64,000 bases of DNA from Pseudomonas sp. Irchel s3f7 (GCF_900187615.1 NZ_FYDO01000011.1:1-64000); one strand, 5' to 3'. Numbered from the stretch's first letter, positions 26,805 through 36,759 are shown. Notes: generated by a model not told the origin, from the sequence alone. A program made the numbers and translations.

Positions 26805-27503
26805 GTTTTTTTGACTCGTTCTCAAGCTGGCTGGACTAGCACCTGAGAGGCAGTTCGTTCATCCCTATGAGCCAGAAACAGGTACTGAAAATAGATATAG
26901 CACTTAGCCAGCAAACCACCAAACCAAGACGGCGTTTATCAGACGTAAACAGACGTTGCGGCAGGCCACAACCTGTCAGCTGACATCACAATTCTCGCGC
27001 TCCTCTTACCGTTCTGCGTCGGCTTAGCCAAGAGCTGCCATAGTAGGGCATCTATTCAACAAAACCGCTCTGAAATAGGTTGAGTCGCCCGCCGATGAAC
27101 GATGAAAAACGCTGAAAATTTATGAAAGGCCCCCTTTAAACGCCGCCCCTTACTTGTCTCACAGCCCACCGGGGCTTGGTTCAGACTGAATCGCCCCGGG
27201 TTTCGTAGACACCTCCACGCCTCAAAATGAGGCCAATTAGGAGGTGCCATGAGCAAACCGCGTTACCCCGGCCCCGTGCATATCCGATCAAAATGATTAC
27301 CTATGCCTGTTGCCAAGCACGCGTGCATCGCAATACGTTTGTGCAAGCCGTTCGTGGCAGGTCCCGCAAACGAGGAGAGCCAGAGCGCAGCAACCGAAAA
27401 GTACCTCTCCAATTCACATAGACAGGCATCACTCGCAGGATCGCTTTCAGTGCGGGCCCTTTGACAGCGGCTGCTGAACCTACATTCTTTTATCGAGATA
27501 CCG
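26805..27503. other. Intergenic region without recognisable genes
   Basis: About 700 bp between the cyclase and LysR genes. Short open frames occur on both strands, but none has a good start or protein-like composition. I see no tRNA, repeat or clear terminator. Confidence 0.45.
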
Positions 27504-28409
27504 ATGCTTGATCTCAACGACCTGTACTACTTTAAGCTCCTTGCAGAACGTGGCAGCTTCACTGCTGCGGCGGAAATTCTTTCCATACCGACCGGTACAC
27601 TAAGCCGCAGGCTGAAAGCCCTGGAAAACCATCTCGGCCTGCGCCTGATTGACCGCACCACTCGCCGGTTCGCTCTCACCGAGGCCGGCGAACAGCTCTA
27701 TCTCTACGCCCGGAAAATTGTCGAACAGACCGAGTCGGCCGAAGCTCATCTGCGCGGCGTGTTGGGCGAACCCGCAGGGCGTGTCCGGATGACCTGCCCG
27801 CAAGGGGTCCTGCGTTCGCTGCTTGCGCCACTGCTGCCGGAATTCCTTGCCCGCTATCCCCAAGTCAGCGTCGACATCATCGCAAGCAGCCGTTACACCG
27901 ATCTAATTGCAGACGGCTTTGATCTTGGCCTGCGTTCGCATGAACAGGACCTGGTCGAGTCGTCGATGGTCGCGCGCCAACTGGCCACCTTGCAGATGGT
28001 GCTGGTAGCCAGCCCCCACTACTTTGGCGAGCGTCGGACTGCCAATCCTACAGATGTAGATGGAGTCGACGGTCTTCACCTGGCGACGCATAGCAGCTTA
28101 AGCGTCTGGACGTTGCGGGGGCCGGGCGAAGAACAGGCCACGGTACGGTTAAAAAACCGTCTCGGCTCAGACGATGTTTCGCTGCTCAAGGCAGCAGCTA
28201 TTGCAGGCCAGGGCGTTGCCGTCGTGCCACTGCATACCTGCCGGACGGAACTGGCCGATGGAACGCTCGTGCGGGTCCTTCCCCAATGGGAGGTTTCTCG
28301 ACGAACATTGAGCTTGATCCTGCCCTCCGCCAGAGGGCTGATGCCAGCGGTTCGGGCCTTTGCCGATTTTCTGATCGAGCGTTTGCCCAGCGCGGTTGAA
28401 GGACCGTAG
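27504..28409 (+). CDS. LysR family transcriptional regulator
   Basis: The 301-residue protein has the LysR helix-turn-helix at residues 3-60 (YYFKLLAERGSFTAAAEILS, TLSRRLKALENHLGLRLIDR) and an effector-binding domain of the usual length. It is followed in the same direction by an SDR and a small monooxygenase gene, which it may control. Regulators of this family often control quinone or aromatic stress genes. Confidence 0.85.
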   Translation: MLDLNDLYYFKLLAERGSFTAAAEILSIPTGTLSRRLKALENHLGLRLIDRTTRRFALTEAGEQLYLYARKIVEQTESAEAHLRGVLGEPAGRVRMTCPQGVLRSLLAPLLPEFLARYPQVSVDIIASSRYTDLIADGFDLGLRSHEQDLVESSMVARQLATLQMVLVASPHYFGERRTANPTDVDGVDGLHLATHSSLSVWTLRGPGEEQATVRLKNRLGSDDVSLLKAAAIAGQGVAVVPLHTCRTELADGTLVRVLPQWEVSRRTLSLILPSARGLMPAVRAFADFLIERLPSAVEGP

Positions 28410-28653
28410 CCGTAATGTCAAATCGGGGGAGATTTCTTCCCTAGGGAAAAAATCTTTCTCGTTTCCCCGTCTTATTCCCATTACATGTTCAAACGTACCC
28501 TACGGGCTCTTTCATTCTGGATGCCGGCGGATCATAGAGTCATCGCCGTTGAAGTCCGGTGAATTCCCGATGCGCTAGCCATTCCGTTGGCCCCTTGGTC
28601 TTGGTTGTATCCAGCGCATAGATGAGCCAGAAGCAACCTATCTTCAGGAGCAA

Positions 28654-29403
28654 ATGATGAAGCTTGTAAACAGAATTGCGGTTGTTACCGGAGGCTCACG
28701 TGGCATCGGCGCTGCCATCGCCCGAAAGCTCGCAGCTGAGGGCGCAATCGTTGCGGTTGTCTATCAATCCGGATTCGATCAGGCACAGTCGGTGGTTCGG
28801 GCGATCAGGGAGGCGGGGGGAGCGGCAGAGGCTTTTGCTGCGGATGTAGCGGACGCATCCGCTGTGCGCAGTGCTATCGACATGATCGTCGCGCGTTTTG
28901 GCCGCATCGATATTCTGGTGAACAACGCCGGCATTTTCGAGGGACGCAATTTTGCGGACATCGATGCGGACCATGTGAGCCGGCTCTTTGCCGTCAACAT
29001 GAGTAGCGTATTGCACATGATGCAGGCAGCGGTTCCGCATTTTCCGTCCACCGGCGGGCGCGTTGTGAACGTCTCGACTAACTTGATCTATTCCCCCCGT
29101 CCAGGTACGGCCATTTATGCAGCCAGCAAGGCGGCAGTGTCCGTATTGACAAATGGTTTTGCAAAGGAACTCGGCGCGCGTGGGATCACGGTGAATGCGG
29201 TAGCGCCCTCGATGACCAGCACGGACATGACTGCGGCGACGCCCGACGTGCGTCGGCAAGCGGTGATCGCAGCGACACCCGCAGCGCGTATCGGTGAGCC
29301 CGAGGACATCGCGGACGTGGTCGTATTCCTTGCTTCGGACGAATCGCGCTGGATCACGGGGCGCACGCTCCTGACCGATGGCGGCTTGACTGACTCACTT
29401 TGA
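28654..29403 (+). CDS. Short-chain dehydrogenase/reductase
   Basis: The 249-residue enzyme has the classical SDR cofactor motif TGGSRGIGAA (residues 12-21), NNAG, the catalytic Ser region (VNVSTNL) and YAASK with catalytic Tyr and Lys. The C-terminal WITGRTLLTDGGL is also typical. Two consecutive ATGs (28654, 28657) follow AGGAG. It is encoded 11 bp before the monooxygenase gene, so they form an operon. The substrate is unknown. Confidence 0.87.
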   Translation: MMKLVNRIAVVTGGSRGIGAAIARKLAAEGAIVAVVYQSGFDQAQSVVRAIREAGGAAEAFAADVADASAVRSAIDMIVARFGRIDILVNNAGIFEGRNFADIDADHVSRLFAVNMSSVLHMMQAAVPHFPSTGGRVVNVSTNLIYSPRPGTAIYAASKAAVSVLTNGFAKELGARGITVNAVAPSMTSTDMTAATPDVRRQAVIAATPAARIGEPEDIADVVVFLASDESRWITGRTLLTDGGLTDSL

Positions 29404-29414
29404 GTTGAACAGTT

Positions 29415-29708
29415 ATGTATGTTCTCACGGTAGAGCTAAAGATCCGGTCTGAGCGTCTCGCGGACTTTCTGCACGAGCTGTCGAATTTGCGCACGCTGAT
29501 CGAACGTGAGCCTGACTGCCTGGGGTTTGACGTGCTGCAGAGCGAGGATTGTCCCCATCATGTGTTACTCGTTGAAACATGGAGTAGTCGAGCATATTTT
29601 GAAAATGTACAGATGAAACGTCCCTATTACGCCCTCTATTTTGCGCGAGTCCATCCTATGTGGAACGCGGAGCGTCAACTGCATCACTGGTCCGCGGTCG
29701 CCCCTTGA
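29415..29708 (+). CDS. Antibiotic biosynthesis monooxygenase (ABM) domain protein
   Basis: The 97-residue protein has the ferredoxin-like ABM fold pattern: an N-terminal strand YVLTVELKIRSER, then REPDCLGFDVLQSEDCPHHVLLVETW. Relatives include the quinol monooxygenase YgiN and heme-degrading enzymes. With the adjacent SDR it may handle a quinone-like or small aromatic compound. Confidence 0.75.
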   Translation: MYVLTVELKIRSERLADFLHELSNLRTLIEREPDCLGFDVLQSEDCPHHVLLVETWSSRAYFENVQMKRPYYALYFARVHPMWNAERQLHHWSAVAP

Positions 29709-29812
29709 CGACGTGATCCCAGGGTCCGCAGGCCGCCGGGGAAGCGTTTTTTAGCATGTTACTTGCGGATGTTATTTGTTCAACCACAAAAACCATAATA
29801 AGGAAATCTTTC

Positions 29813-31069
29813 ATGTTGCACTCTGATCATTCATCAATCGCTGAGCGACGCCGTGTTCAGGCGGTGACGTGCGTTTCGGCACTGGTGCTGTCGTTAATAG
29901 TTTGTTCGAGCCACGCGGATACAACGAAGCCCTACCGCCATGCACAGGAGCCGATTGGTGACGTCGAGACTATGTACAACGGCAAGCTCAGCGAAGACAT
30001 GGCCGTTAACACCTTCCGCAACATTGATCGCTTGTTCCCTGTGCGCACCATCAAGGCCGGCGGTCATCCCTTTCCATTACCGCGCAGCGGCCAGCCGCTC
30101 GGGCCAGTTGCCTTTGACTACAAAGGTAAGCAATACAGCCTCGATGACTACGTCACGCTTAACCATGTAACGGGTCTGTTGGTGCTCAAGGACGGTAAAG
30201 TCGTTACTGAACGCTATGAAAAGGGCAATACCGCGGACACCCGGTGGATGTCGATGTCGGTGGCCAAGTCCATCACCTCGACGCTGGTGGGCGCAGCGTT
30301 GCAAGACGGTTCGATCAAAAGCCTGGATGACAAAGTAACCAAATACCTGCCTTCACTGGCTGGCAGTGGTTACGAACAGGCGACGGTACGCCAGGTGCTG
30401 GCCATGCGCTCTGGGGTCAAGTGGAGTGAGAAATACGCGGATCCGACCTCAGACCGGCGAATGATGCTCAAGCTGCAAATCGCGCAAGTACCCGGCTCGG
30501 CACTCAAGTACATGGCCACACGGCCAAGCATCGCGACCCCAGGTACGCTGACCAACTACAGCACCGGGGAAACACAAGTACTGGGGCAATTGGTCAGCGC
30601 CGCCACGGGCAAGCCATTGGCGAATTACTTGAGTGAAAAAATCTGGGCACCGTATGGCATGCAAAGCGACGCCAACTGGTGGCTCGACGGCCCCAATGGC
30701 AATGAGGTGGGCGGCAGCGGTATCAGTGCGACGCTTGAAGATTACGGGCGCTTCGGACAGTTCGTACTCAGCGGCGGCAAGGCCGGCGACAAGCAGGTAC
30801 TGCCCAAAGACTGGATGAGTTTCGTCAGTACAACCACTGGCGCGGATGCGGCATATGGCGACTTTGCTTCCATGTGGTGGCCTGCCTGGACAGAGGCTTC
30901 GAAGGCAGATAAAGCGTTCACCGCTGCCGGCATTTTTGGTCAGTACGTCTACATCAATCCAACCCACAATGTGGTGATTGTGGTGTGGCAAGCACAGACC
31001 AAATCCACCGGTGGCGAGGTCATCGACGACATGGTCGCCTTTGACGCCATCACCAAGGCCGCTCAATAA
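29813..31069 (+). CDS. Serine hydrolase, beta-lactamase class C family
   Basis: The 418-residue protein has an N-terminal signal sequence (hydrophobic TCVSALVLSLIVCSSHA) and a class C beta-lactamase/DD-peptidase fold. The catalytic SxxK is SVAKS in RWMSMSVAKSITSTLVG, and YST supplies the Tyr of the second motif. It is probably a periplasmic esterase or amidase rather than a true beta-lactamase. The ATG at 29813 follows AAGGAAA. A longer frame upstream has no such site. Confidence 0.85.
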   Translation: MLHSDHSSIAERRRVQAVTCVSALVLSLIVCSSHADTTKPYRHAQEPIGDVETMYNGKLSEDMAVNTFRNIDRLFPVRTIKAGGHPFPLPRSGQPLGPVAFDYKGKQYSLDDYVTLNHVTGLLVLKDGKVVTERYEKGNTADTRWMSMSVAKSITSTLVGAALQDGSIKSLDDKVTKYLPSLAGSGYEQATVRQVLAMRSGVKWSEKYADPTSDRRMMLKLQIAQVPGSALKYMATRPSIATPGTLTNYSTGETQVLGQLVSAATGKPLANYLSEKIWAPYGMQSDANWWLDGPNGNEVGGSGISATLEDYGRFGQFVLSGGKAGDKQVLPKDWMSFVSTTTGADAAYGDFASMWWPAWTEASKADKAFTAAGIFGQYVYINPTHNVVIVVWQAQTKSTGGEVIDDMVAFDAITKAAQ

Positions 31070-31120
31070 GCGCAATGCTGTTCGCTTAAGGATTGAATCC
31101 GGTAAGCGAAGTGAAACCCT

Positions 31121-31230
31121 TGTGGCAGTTGTCGAGCCTCAGCGAGGCTGCAATAGCGGTGGGCAAGGCAACATCTATGTTTGCCACGCCAGCCCCATCG
31201 CAGCCTGGCTGGGGCTCGACAACTCCCACC
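31121..31230. repeat. Inverted pair of REP-like sequences (REPIN-like)
   Basis: The segment GTTGTCGAGCCTCAGCGAGG near 31129 recurs in inverted form as GGCTGGGGCTCGACAAC (about 31206-31222), with GGCTGCAATAG against its counterpart CATCGCAGCC. Each half can form a small hairpin. The pair has the layout of Pseudomonas REPINs and lies in the gap between convergent genes, where such elements usually sit. Confidence 0.55.
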
Positions 31231-31310
31231 TTTTGTTCATAGTTCATGAGCGAATGGGGCCGGACTCATCCATCCAGTCCAGCCCCATATTCGCGCCCTC
31301 ACAAAATGGC

Positions 31311-32369
31311 TCAGACCTTCTTGCGCAAGAACCCTTGCTGGGCACCGTTGCGGTTAGGCGCGAAGCCATTGGCCTCCAGGCTTTCTTCCACAGTGTCATA
31401 GAACACGCCGATCTTGCTGATCTCGCGCGCCTGCTGGGCGGTGGCGATCGGGCGACCGAACTCGCGGGAAATGCGCACCAGTTGCTCGATCTGCTCAACG
31501 GTGGACATTTTATCCGTTTGCGCCTGGTTCCAGAGGTTATCCTCGATGCCGCAGCGCACGTGCAGGCCCATCGCAATGCCCATCATGTTGACCGGCAGCA
31601 CGTTACGCGTCGAGCTTTCCACGGTAAGCACTGCGCCGTCCGGCACGGCACGCACGATGTTGGCCAGGCTGTAGATGTTAGGCACGTCCATCCCGCCGCC
31701 GATCGCCACCCAGTTCATGACCAGCGGGCCCTTGTAGATGCCGCGGCGCATCAGGCGCTCGACCGAGTCGAAGCTATTGATGTTGTAGCACTGGAAGGCA
31801 CTCTGGATGCCCGCGGCCGTTAGGCGTCGCACGTGCTCTTCCACCCAGCCCGGCTGCGCCGGCACCGTCATTTCCTTGTAGGCGCTGTAGACAGCAGGGT
31901 CTTCCATCGAGGTGCCCTTGATGTCGGCGTCATCCCAGTGCTCGACGACGTTCATCTGCGAGGTGTTCACGGTGACCGTAACCTGGTCCGGCTTGGGATC
32001 GAGTTCGGCCAGCATATGGCGCGTATCGTCGCTCAACCACTTGGCCGCGGCGCCCTCGGTTTCCGGCGCAAAGCTGATCGAGCCGCCGACTTGAATAATC
32101 ATCTCTGGAACGGCTTCACGCACACCGGCGATCAGTTCGTTGAACTTCGACAGGCGCTTGGAGCCCTTGCCGTCCAGTTCACGCACGTGCAAATGCAGCA
32201 CGGTAGCCCCAGCGTTGTAGCAATCCACGGCCTTCTGCACCTGCTCGGCCATGGACACCGGAATGTCCTCGGGGAAATCTGAAGGCTGCCACGACGGTGC
32301 ATACGGCGCTGCAGTGATGATCAGAGGCTGCTGGTTCTCGACAAAGAGGTGGCCATCAAGGAAGTTCAT
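31311..32369 (-). CDS. Beta-keto acid cleavage enzyme (BKACE, DUF849)
   Basis: The 352-residue protein belongs to the family of 3-keto-5-aminohexanoate cleavage enzymes, Zn-dependent TIM barrels that react a beta-keto acid with acetyl-CoA. Recognisable parts are PLIITAAPYAPSWQ at the N-terminus, GATVLHLHVRELDG with the HxH zinc ligands, and IIQVGGSISFAPETEG. Known substrates include dehydrocarnitine and 3-keto-5-aminohexanoate. It is the most downstream of the minus-strand catabolic genes but is separated from the next by an IS remnant, so it may no longer be co-transcribed with them. Confidence 0.85.
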   Translation of the reverse strand: MNFLDGHLFVENQQPLIITAAPYAPSWQPSDFPEDIPVSMAEQVQKAVDCYNAGATVLHLHVRELDGKGSKRLSKFNELIAGVREAVPEMIIQVGGSISFAPETEGAAAKWLSDDTRHMLAELDPKPDQVTVTVNTSQMNVVEHWDDADIKGTSMEDPAVYSAYKEMTVPAQPGWVEEHVRRLTAAGIQSAFQCYNINSFDSVERLMRRGIYKGPLVMNWVAIGGGMDVPNIYSLANIVRAVPDGAVLTVESSTRNVLPVNMMGIAMGLHVRCGIEDNLWNQAQTDKMSTVEQIEQLVRISREFGRPIATAQQAREISKIGVFYDTVEESLEANGFAPNRNGAQQGFLRKKV

Positions 32370-32589
32370 ATAGGGGTCTCTAAAATACTTATTATTGTTG
32401 AGCGGAACGTCAGCAAGGCTTGGTGCCGATTATGGTGGCGCGTTCCATCTTGCGATGACAGGGTAGGTATGTTGGCTGATTGGACTGTAAGCCGAGGGCC
32501 TGATCAGTCGCTTTTCATCAGGCGACAATGGCATTTCATTTCATGACATATGTTGCGAAAAGTGAATTTCTAGCATGGGCGCCGGTGGA

Positions 32590-32689
32590 CCGGTTTTTAG
32601 TGTGGATTCAACCGGTGGGCGCAACACAACTAAATTCTGTGTAAGCAGAAGGAGTGTTGCAGATGAAGCAGAGACCTCGGATCTATTAC
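32590..32689 (+). mobile_element. IS30-family left-end remnant
   Basis: A leader-like stretch, then GGAG and an ATG at 32663 encoding MKQRPRIYY, match the start of IS30-family transposases as I recall them. The match stops after about nine codons, where IS1182-type sequence begins in the same frame. It is a short remnant, and the outer end is not exactly determined. Confidence 0.45.
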
Positions 32690-33233
32690 AACTACGGCAC
32701 TCGCTCAGAGCGGCGGTTACGCGAAGAGGCCCATTTGAACCTGGCGTATCACTGGTTTTGCCGGTTGAGCCTTTAAGACGAAGTACCCAATCACTCGACC
32801 TTTTCCAATAACCGCCATGGCCGTTTTCTGGGCAGTGATCTGTTTCGCTGGTTATTCAATGAAGTGCTGCGTCGCTGCATGGACGCTGGCCTTGTCAAGG
32901 GTGAAGGCTGTGCTGTGGACGCCTGCATCATCAAGGCGGATGAGAGTCGGCAGCGCGGCATACCGGGCGATGAACAGATCAACGGGAGCGATCCGGCCCT
33001 GAGCAGCCTCGCTGTGCGTGAATATCTTGAGGCACTCGACGAAGAGGCTCTGGCCGAAACACTGCCGAAGTGTTTGTCGCTGAATGATCCACAAGCCTGC
33101 TGGACCGCAGCTCCAGGTGGGCCCGCGTTCTACGCTTACTCCACGAATATCTGATCGATACCGAGCAAGGCGTCATCTTGGATGTGGAACCCACACCGGC
33201 TCATCGCACGGCGGAGGTCGAGAGAGGAGCCTG
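32690..33233 (+). pseudogene. IS1182-family transposase fragment
   Basis: The translation GTRSERRLREEAHLNLAY, then FCRL and (after an in-frame TAA near 32776) DEVPNHSTFSNNRHGRF and CMDAGLVKGEGCAVDACIIK, follows an IS1182-type DDE transposase. A frameshift near 33147 separates a last piece, LIDTEQGVILDVEPTPAHR. Both ends of the element are missing. The fragment is joined directly to the IS30 remnant. Confidence 0.75.
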
Positions 33234-33335
33234 AAGGAGTGCCCCTAGGCAAGCCTCAAAAATCCACGCCTTTTAAGCAGGAGCAATACGTCGGCTCGCT
33301 CCGTAAACTGGAAATCAGCAAGCCGTTGAAACGCA

Positions 33336-34082
33336 TCACGTCGACAAGGCAACCCGTCCTATCCCGGCAAACTCAACTTCCACTTGCACCCCGGCCGATG
33401 CCCAGTAGATGCCGGTCCAGCTACCAGTAGCCACCAGATCACCGGCTCGCAACGGGCTGCCCATTGCTGCAGCGTGACGCGCCAGCCACGGCAGCGAACT
33501 CAGCGGCTCACCGAATGGATGGCTGCCTACGCCGACGAACTCAGGCTCCCCGGCCACCCGCAACGTCACCTGTTGTCTTGACCAATCCGGTATTTCCCCC
33601 AACGTTTGCGGTGCACCAAGTATCAGCGCGCGGTTGAGTTGCTGGTCGGCCAGCCGAAGCAGTGGCGCGGCCTGGTCACCCTGCAGCCAGCGCGTGCCAC
33701 ACAGCTCGATGCCCGGCATCCACACATCGACCGCCGCACAGGCCATGGCCAGATCAGTGTGTTCGTCGAGGTCGCGGGACAGGCGCACGATCAGTTCTCC
33801 CTCGATCCCGAAACCGAAGGCATCGCCCGGAGGAACCTGCCAACCCGACGGGTGTACCGCCATTGCAGGTACTCCGGCGGTGCTGATCAGCCCTCCGGGC
33901 GCGCCGCCCAGTTTCCAGGCCGCTGGTGGCCCGGGGGCGATCCAGCCGAGGGCATCCGCTACCTGGTGCTGCACGGCATAGGCTTCGGCTTCGCTAGCCA
34001 GTTCCAGGGTTGGCAACGGTTGTTGGCGACCCTCACGCCAACCACGAATCAGGCTGGCGGCCACCTGCGCGACCGCACTCAC
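33336..34082 (-). CDS. 2-oxopent-4-enoate hydratase / fumarylacetoacetate hydrolase family protein
   Basis: The 248-residue protein resembles 2-keto-4-pentenoate hydratases: AYAVQHQVADALG, AWKLGGAPG, FGFGIEGELIVRL with the metal-binding Glu pair, and a late GDLVATGSWTG. These enzymes hydrate dienoates or decarboxylate oxo-acids in ring-cleavage pathways. I choose the GTG at 34082, which overlaps the hydantoinase stop (GTGA) and implies translational coupling. The ATG at 34136 lies inside the upstream gene and lacks a good Shine-Dalgarno. Confidence 0.75.
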   Translation of the reverse strand: MSAVAQVAASLIRGWREGRQQPLPTLELASEAEAYAVQHQVADALGWIAPGPPAAWKLGGAPGGLISTAGVPAMAVHPSGWQVPPGDAFGFGIEGELIVRLSRDLDEHTDLAMACAAVDVWMPGIELCGTRWLQGDQAAPLLRLADQQLNRALILGAPQTLGEIPDWSRQQVTLRVAGEPEFVGVGSHPFGEPLSSLPWLARHAAAMGSPLRAGDLVATGSWTGIYWASAGVQVEVEFAGIGRVALST

Positions 34083-35515
34083 AAATCCAGCTCGGTCTTG
34101 CGTCGGCGCAGTTGCGCGGGCGCCGGGCGCTCGCATGGCAGAAACCGGCCGCGACCCGCCTCACCGCGCGGCTCGCCGTCCCAGACCACCTCACCGCGAG
34201 ACAGGGTCATGGCCGGCCAGGCGCTCAGCGTCATGCCGGCGTAAGGCGTGTAATCGACGTTGTGGTGCAGCATTTCGTTGCTCAGGTGAACCGACTCACC
34301 TTCGTTCCAGATCACCAGGTCGGCATCAGCACCAATGGCGATGCTGCCCTTGCGCGGATACAACCCATACATCTTGGCGGCATTTGTGGAGGTCAGCGCG
34401 ACAAAGCTTTGCGCGGTGATGCGCCCACTGCGCACGCCTTCGGACCAGAGCAGTGCCATGCGGGTTTCGACACCGGGAATGCCGTTGGCGATCTGGTCGA
34501 ACGACACCTCTTCACCGTGGGCCTTCTTGCCATCCGGGCCATCGAAACGAAAGGGTGCGTGGTCGGACGAAAAAATCTCGAACGAGCCGTTCTCCAGGCC
34601 ATCCCAGATCACCTGCTGGTTTGCGGCATCGCGCGGCGGCGGGCTGCAGATGCACTTGGCACCTTCGAAGCTGTCGTCACACCCCAGCGAGTCAGCGGTC
34701 AGGAACAGGTACTGCGGGCAGGTTTCGGCGTACACCTTCAGCCCCAGGCTCTGGGCCCAGCGAATCTGTTCCACGGCCTCGCGACCCGACACGTGCACGA
34801 TCAGGATCGGCACATCCACCAACTCGGCAAGGGCGATGGCACGATGGGTCGCCTCGCGCTCCACCAGCATCGGCCGCGACGCGGCGTGGTAGCGCGGTGC
34901 AGTCAGCCCGGCCGCCAGTAATCGCTCGGTGAGCCAGGCGATGCAGTCGCTGTTCTCGGCGTGGAGCATCACCATGGCGCCCTCACGGCGCGCGACCGAC
35001 AACGTCTCGAGAATCTCCCGGTCGCCCAGTTTCAGCGCATCGTAGGTCATATAGATTTTGAACGAGGTATAGCCCTCGGCAATCAAGGCCGGCAGTTCTT
35101 CACGCAGCACCTGCGGGGTAGGGTCGGTGACGATCAGGTGGAAGGCATAATCGATCACCGGCTTGTTACCCGCCCGACGATGGTAGTCATCGACGGCAGA
35201 GCGCAGGCTTTCGCCCTTCTGCTGGCAGGCGAACGGGATGACAGTGGTGGTGCCGCCGCAGGCCGCCGAGACCGTGCCGCTGAAGAAGTCATCGGCCATC
35301 ACCGAGCCGTCGCCCGTCGGCTGGTCGAGGTGCACGTGGCTGTCGATGCCACCGGGGGTGACATGCCGGCCTGCCGCGTCGATTTCCTGGAGACCATGCG
35401 CCAGATCCAGGCCAAGGGAGACGATGCGCCCATCACGAATGCCGATATCGCTGGTGAACGTGTCCGCGGCGGTTACCACGCGGGCGTTGCGAATCACCGT
35501 ATCAAAAGGTTGCAT
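34079..35515 (-). CDS. Dihydropyrimidinase/hydantoinase-like cyclic amidohydrolase
   Basis: The 478-residue protein has the amidohydrolase marks DSHVHLDQPTG (HxH metal ligands), SFKIYMTYD with the Lys that becomes carboxylated, later metal-ligand His residues (MLHAENSD, LIVHVSG) and the metal Asp in FSSDHAPFR. It opens cyclic amides such as dihydropyrimidines or hydantoins to N-carbamoyl acids. GGAGG precedes the ATG. Its neighbours (aminotransferase, PuuE-like deacetylase, hydratase) point to catabolism of a cyclic ureide-type compound. Confidence 0.85.
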   Translation of the reverse strand: MQPFDTVIRNARVVTAADTFTSDIGIRDGRIVSLGLDLAHGLQEIDAAGRHVTPGGIDSHVHLDQPTGDGSVMADDFFSGTVSAACGGTTTVIPFACQQKGESLRSAVDDYHRRAGNKPVIDYAFHLIVTDPTPQVLREELPALIAEGYTSFKIYMTYDALKLGDREILETLSVARREGAMVMLHAENSDCIAWLTERLLAAGLTAPRYHAASRPMLVEREATHRAIALAELVDVPILIVHVSGREAVEQIRWAQSLGLKVYAETCPQYLFLTADSLGCDDSFEGAKCICSPPPRDAANQQVIWDGLENGSFEIFSSDHAPFRFDGPDGKKAHGEEVSFDQIANGIPGVETRMALLWSEGVRSGRITAQSFVALTSTNAAKMYGLYPRKGSIAIGADADLVIWNEGESVHLSNEMLHHNVDYTPYAGMTLSAWPAMTLSRGEVVWDGEPRGEAGRGRFLPCERPAPAQLRRRKTELDL

Positions 35516-35625
35516 ACCAGCCCTCCTCCAGAAGTAACCGGCCCCGGCCGGTCAGGCGGCGCATGTCTACGCCCGTGTTTTTCAACATGTCCGGGACCAC
35601 GGTGGTAACGGTGTCGAATACCCGC

Positions 35626-36759
35626 TTAGCTAACCATCACCTCGTCCAGCGCCTGCTCGAGGGTGCTGACGGTGCACTCGATATTGTGCAGCTTTTCGAG
35701 TCCGAACAGACCGATGCGGAAGGTCTGGAAGTCGGCCGGCTCGTCGCATTGCAACGGCACTCCAGCGGCGATCTGCAGGCCGTGGTCGGCAAATTTCTTG
35801 CCGCTCTTGATGTCGGCATCATCGGTGTAGCTCACCACGACGCCAGGGGCCTGAAAGCCGGTGGCGGCCACGCTTTTGAAGCCTTTGCCGGTCAACATTG
35901 CGCGCACCCGATCGCCCAGTGCCTGTTGCTCGCCGCGGACCTTGTCGAAACCGTAGGCTTGGGTCTCTTTCATCACTTCGTTGAATCGCGCAAGGGAATC
36001 ACTGGGCATGGTCGCATGGTAGGCATGTCCGCCCTGTTCGTAGGCCTGCATGATCTGCAGCCACTTTTTCAGGTCGCAGGCGAAGCTGCTGCTTTGCGTC
36101 TGCTGAATGCGCTCGAGTGCCAAAGCACTGAACATCACCAGGGCGCAACAAGGGGAGGCGCTCCAGCCTTTCTGCGGTGCGCTGATCAGCAGGTCGACTG
36201 CGCATTTGTGCATATCAACCCAGATCGTGCCTGAGGCGATGCAGTCCAGCACGAACAGGCCACCCACCGCATGCACGGCGTCGCCGACGGCCCGCAGGTA
36301 GTCGTCGGGCAGGATAATCCCTGATGAGGTTTCAACGTGGGGGGCGAAGACAATCTGCGGCCTCGAAGCGGCAATGGCTGCCAGCACTTCGTCCAGAGGG
36401 GGTGGGGCGTAGGCAGCCTGGCGACCCGCGTCGATCGGTCGGGCTTTGAGCACCGTAGTGGCCGCCGGGATGTTGCCCATCTCAAGGATCTGGCTCCAGC
36501 GATAACTGAACCAGCCGTTGCGTATCACCAGGCATTGCTGGTCGGTGGCGAACTGTCGCGCCACCGCTTCCATGCCGAATGTGCCGCTGCCCGGGACCAC
36601 CGCAACAGCCTGGGCGTTGTAGACCTGTTTCAGGGTCGTGGAAATGTTCTTCATCACACCTTGAAAGGACTGCGACATGTGGTTGAGCGAGCGGTCGGTG
36701 TAGACCACGGAGTACTCGACCAGCCCCTCAGGATCGATACTGGGATATAGCTTTGACAT
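35626..36759 (-). CDS. PLP-dependent class V aminotransferase
   Basis: The 377-residue protein belongs to the alanine-glyoxylate / 2-aminoethylphosphonate-pyruvate aminotransferase group. VVPGSGTFGMEAVARQF binds the cofactor phosphate, LDCIASGTIWVDMHK holds the ring-binding Asp, and SAPQKGWSASP holds the PLP Lys. AGGAG lies before the ATG. It would transfer an amino group from the pathway intermediate to a small keto acid such as pyruvate or glyoxylate. Confidence 0.85.
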   Translation of the reverse strand: MSKLYPSIDPEGLVEYSVVYTDRSLNHMSQSFQGVMKNISTTLKQVYNAQAVAVVPGSGTFGMEAVARQFATDQQCLVIRNGWFSYRWSQILEMGNIPAATTVLKARPIDAGRQAAYAPPPLDEVLAAIAASRPQIVFAPHVETSSGIILPDDYLRAVGDAVHAVGGLFVLDCIASGTIWVDMHKCAVDLLISAPQKGWSASPCCALVMFSALALERIQQTQSSSFACDLKKWLQIMQAYEQGGHAYHATMPSDSLARFNEVMKETQAYGFDKVRGEQQALGDRVRAMLTGKGFKSVAATGFQAPGVVVSYTDDADIKSGKKFADHGLQIAAGVPLQCDEPADFQTFRIGLFGLEKLHNIECTVSTLEQALDEVMVS

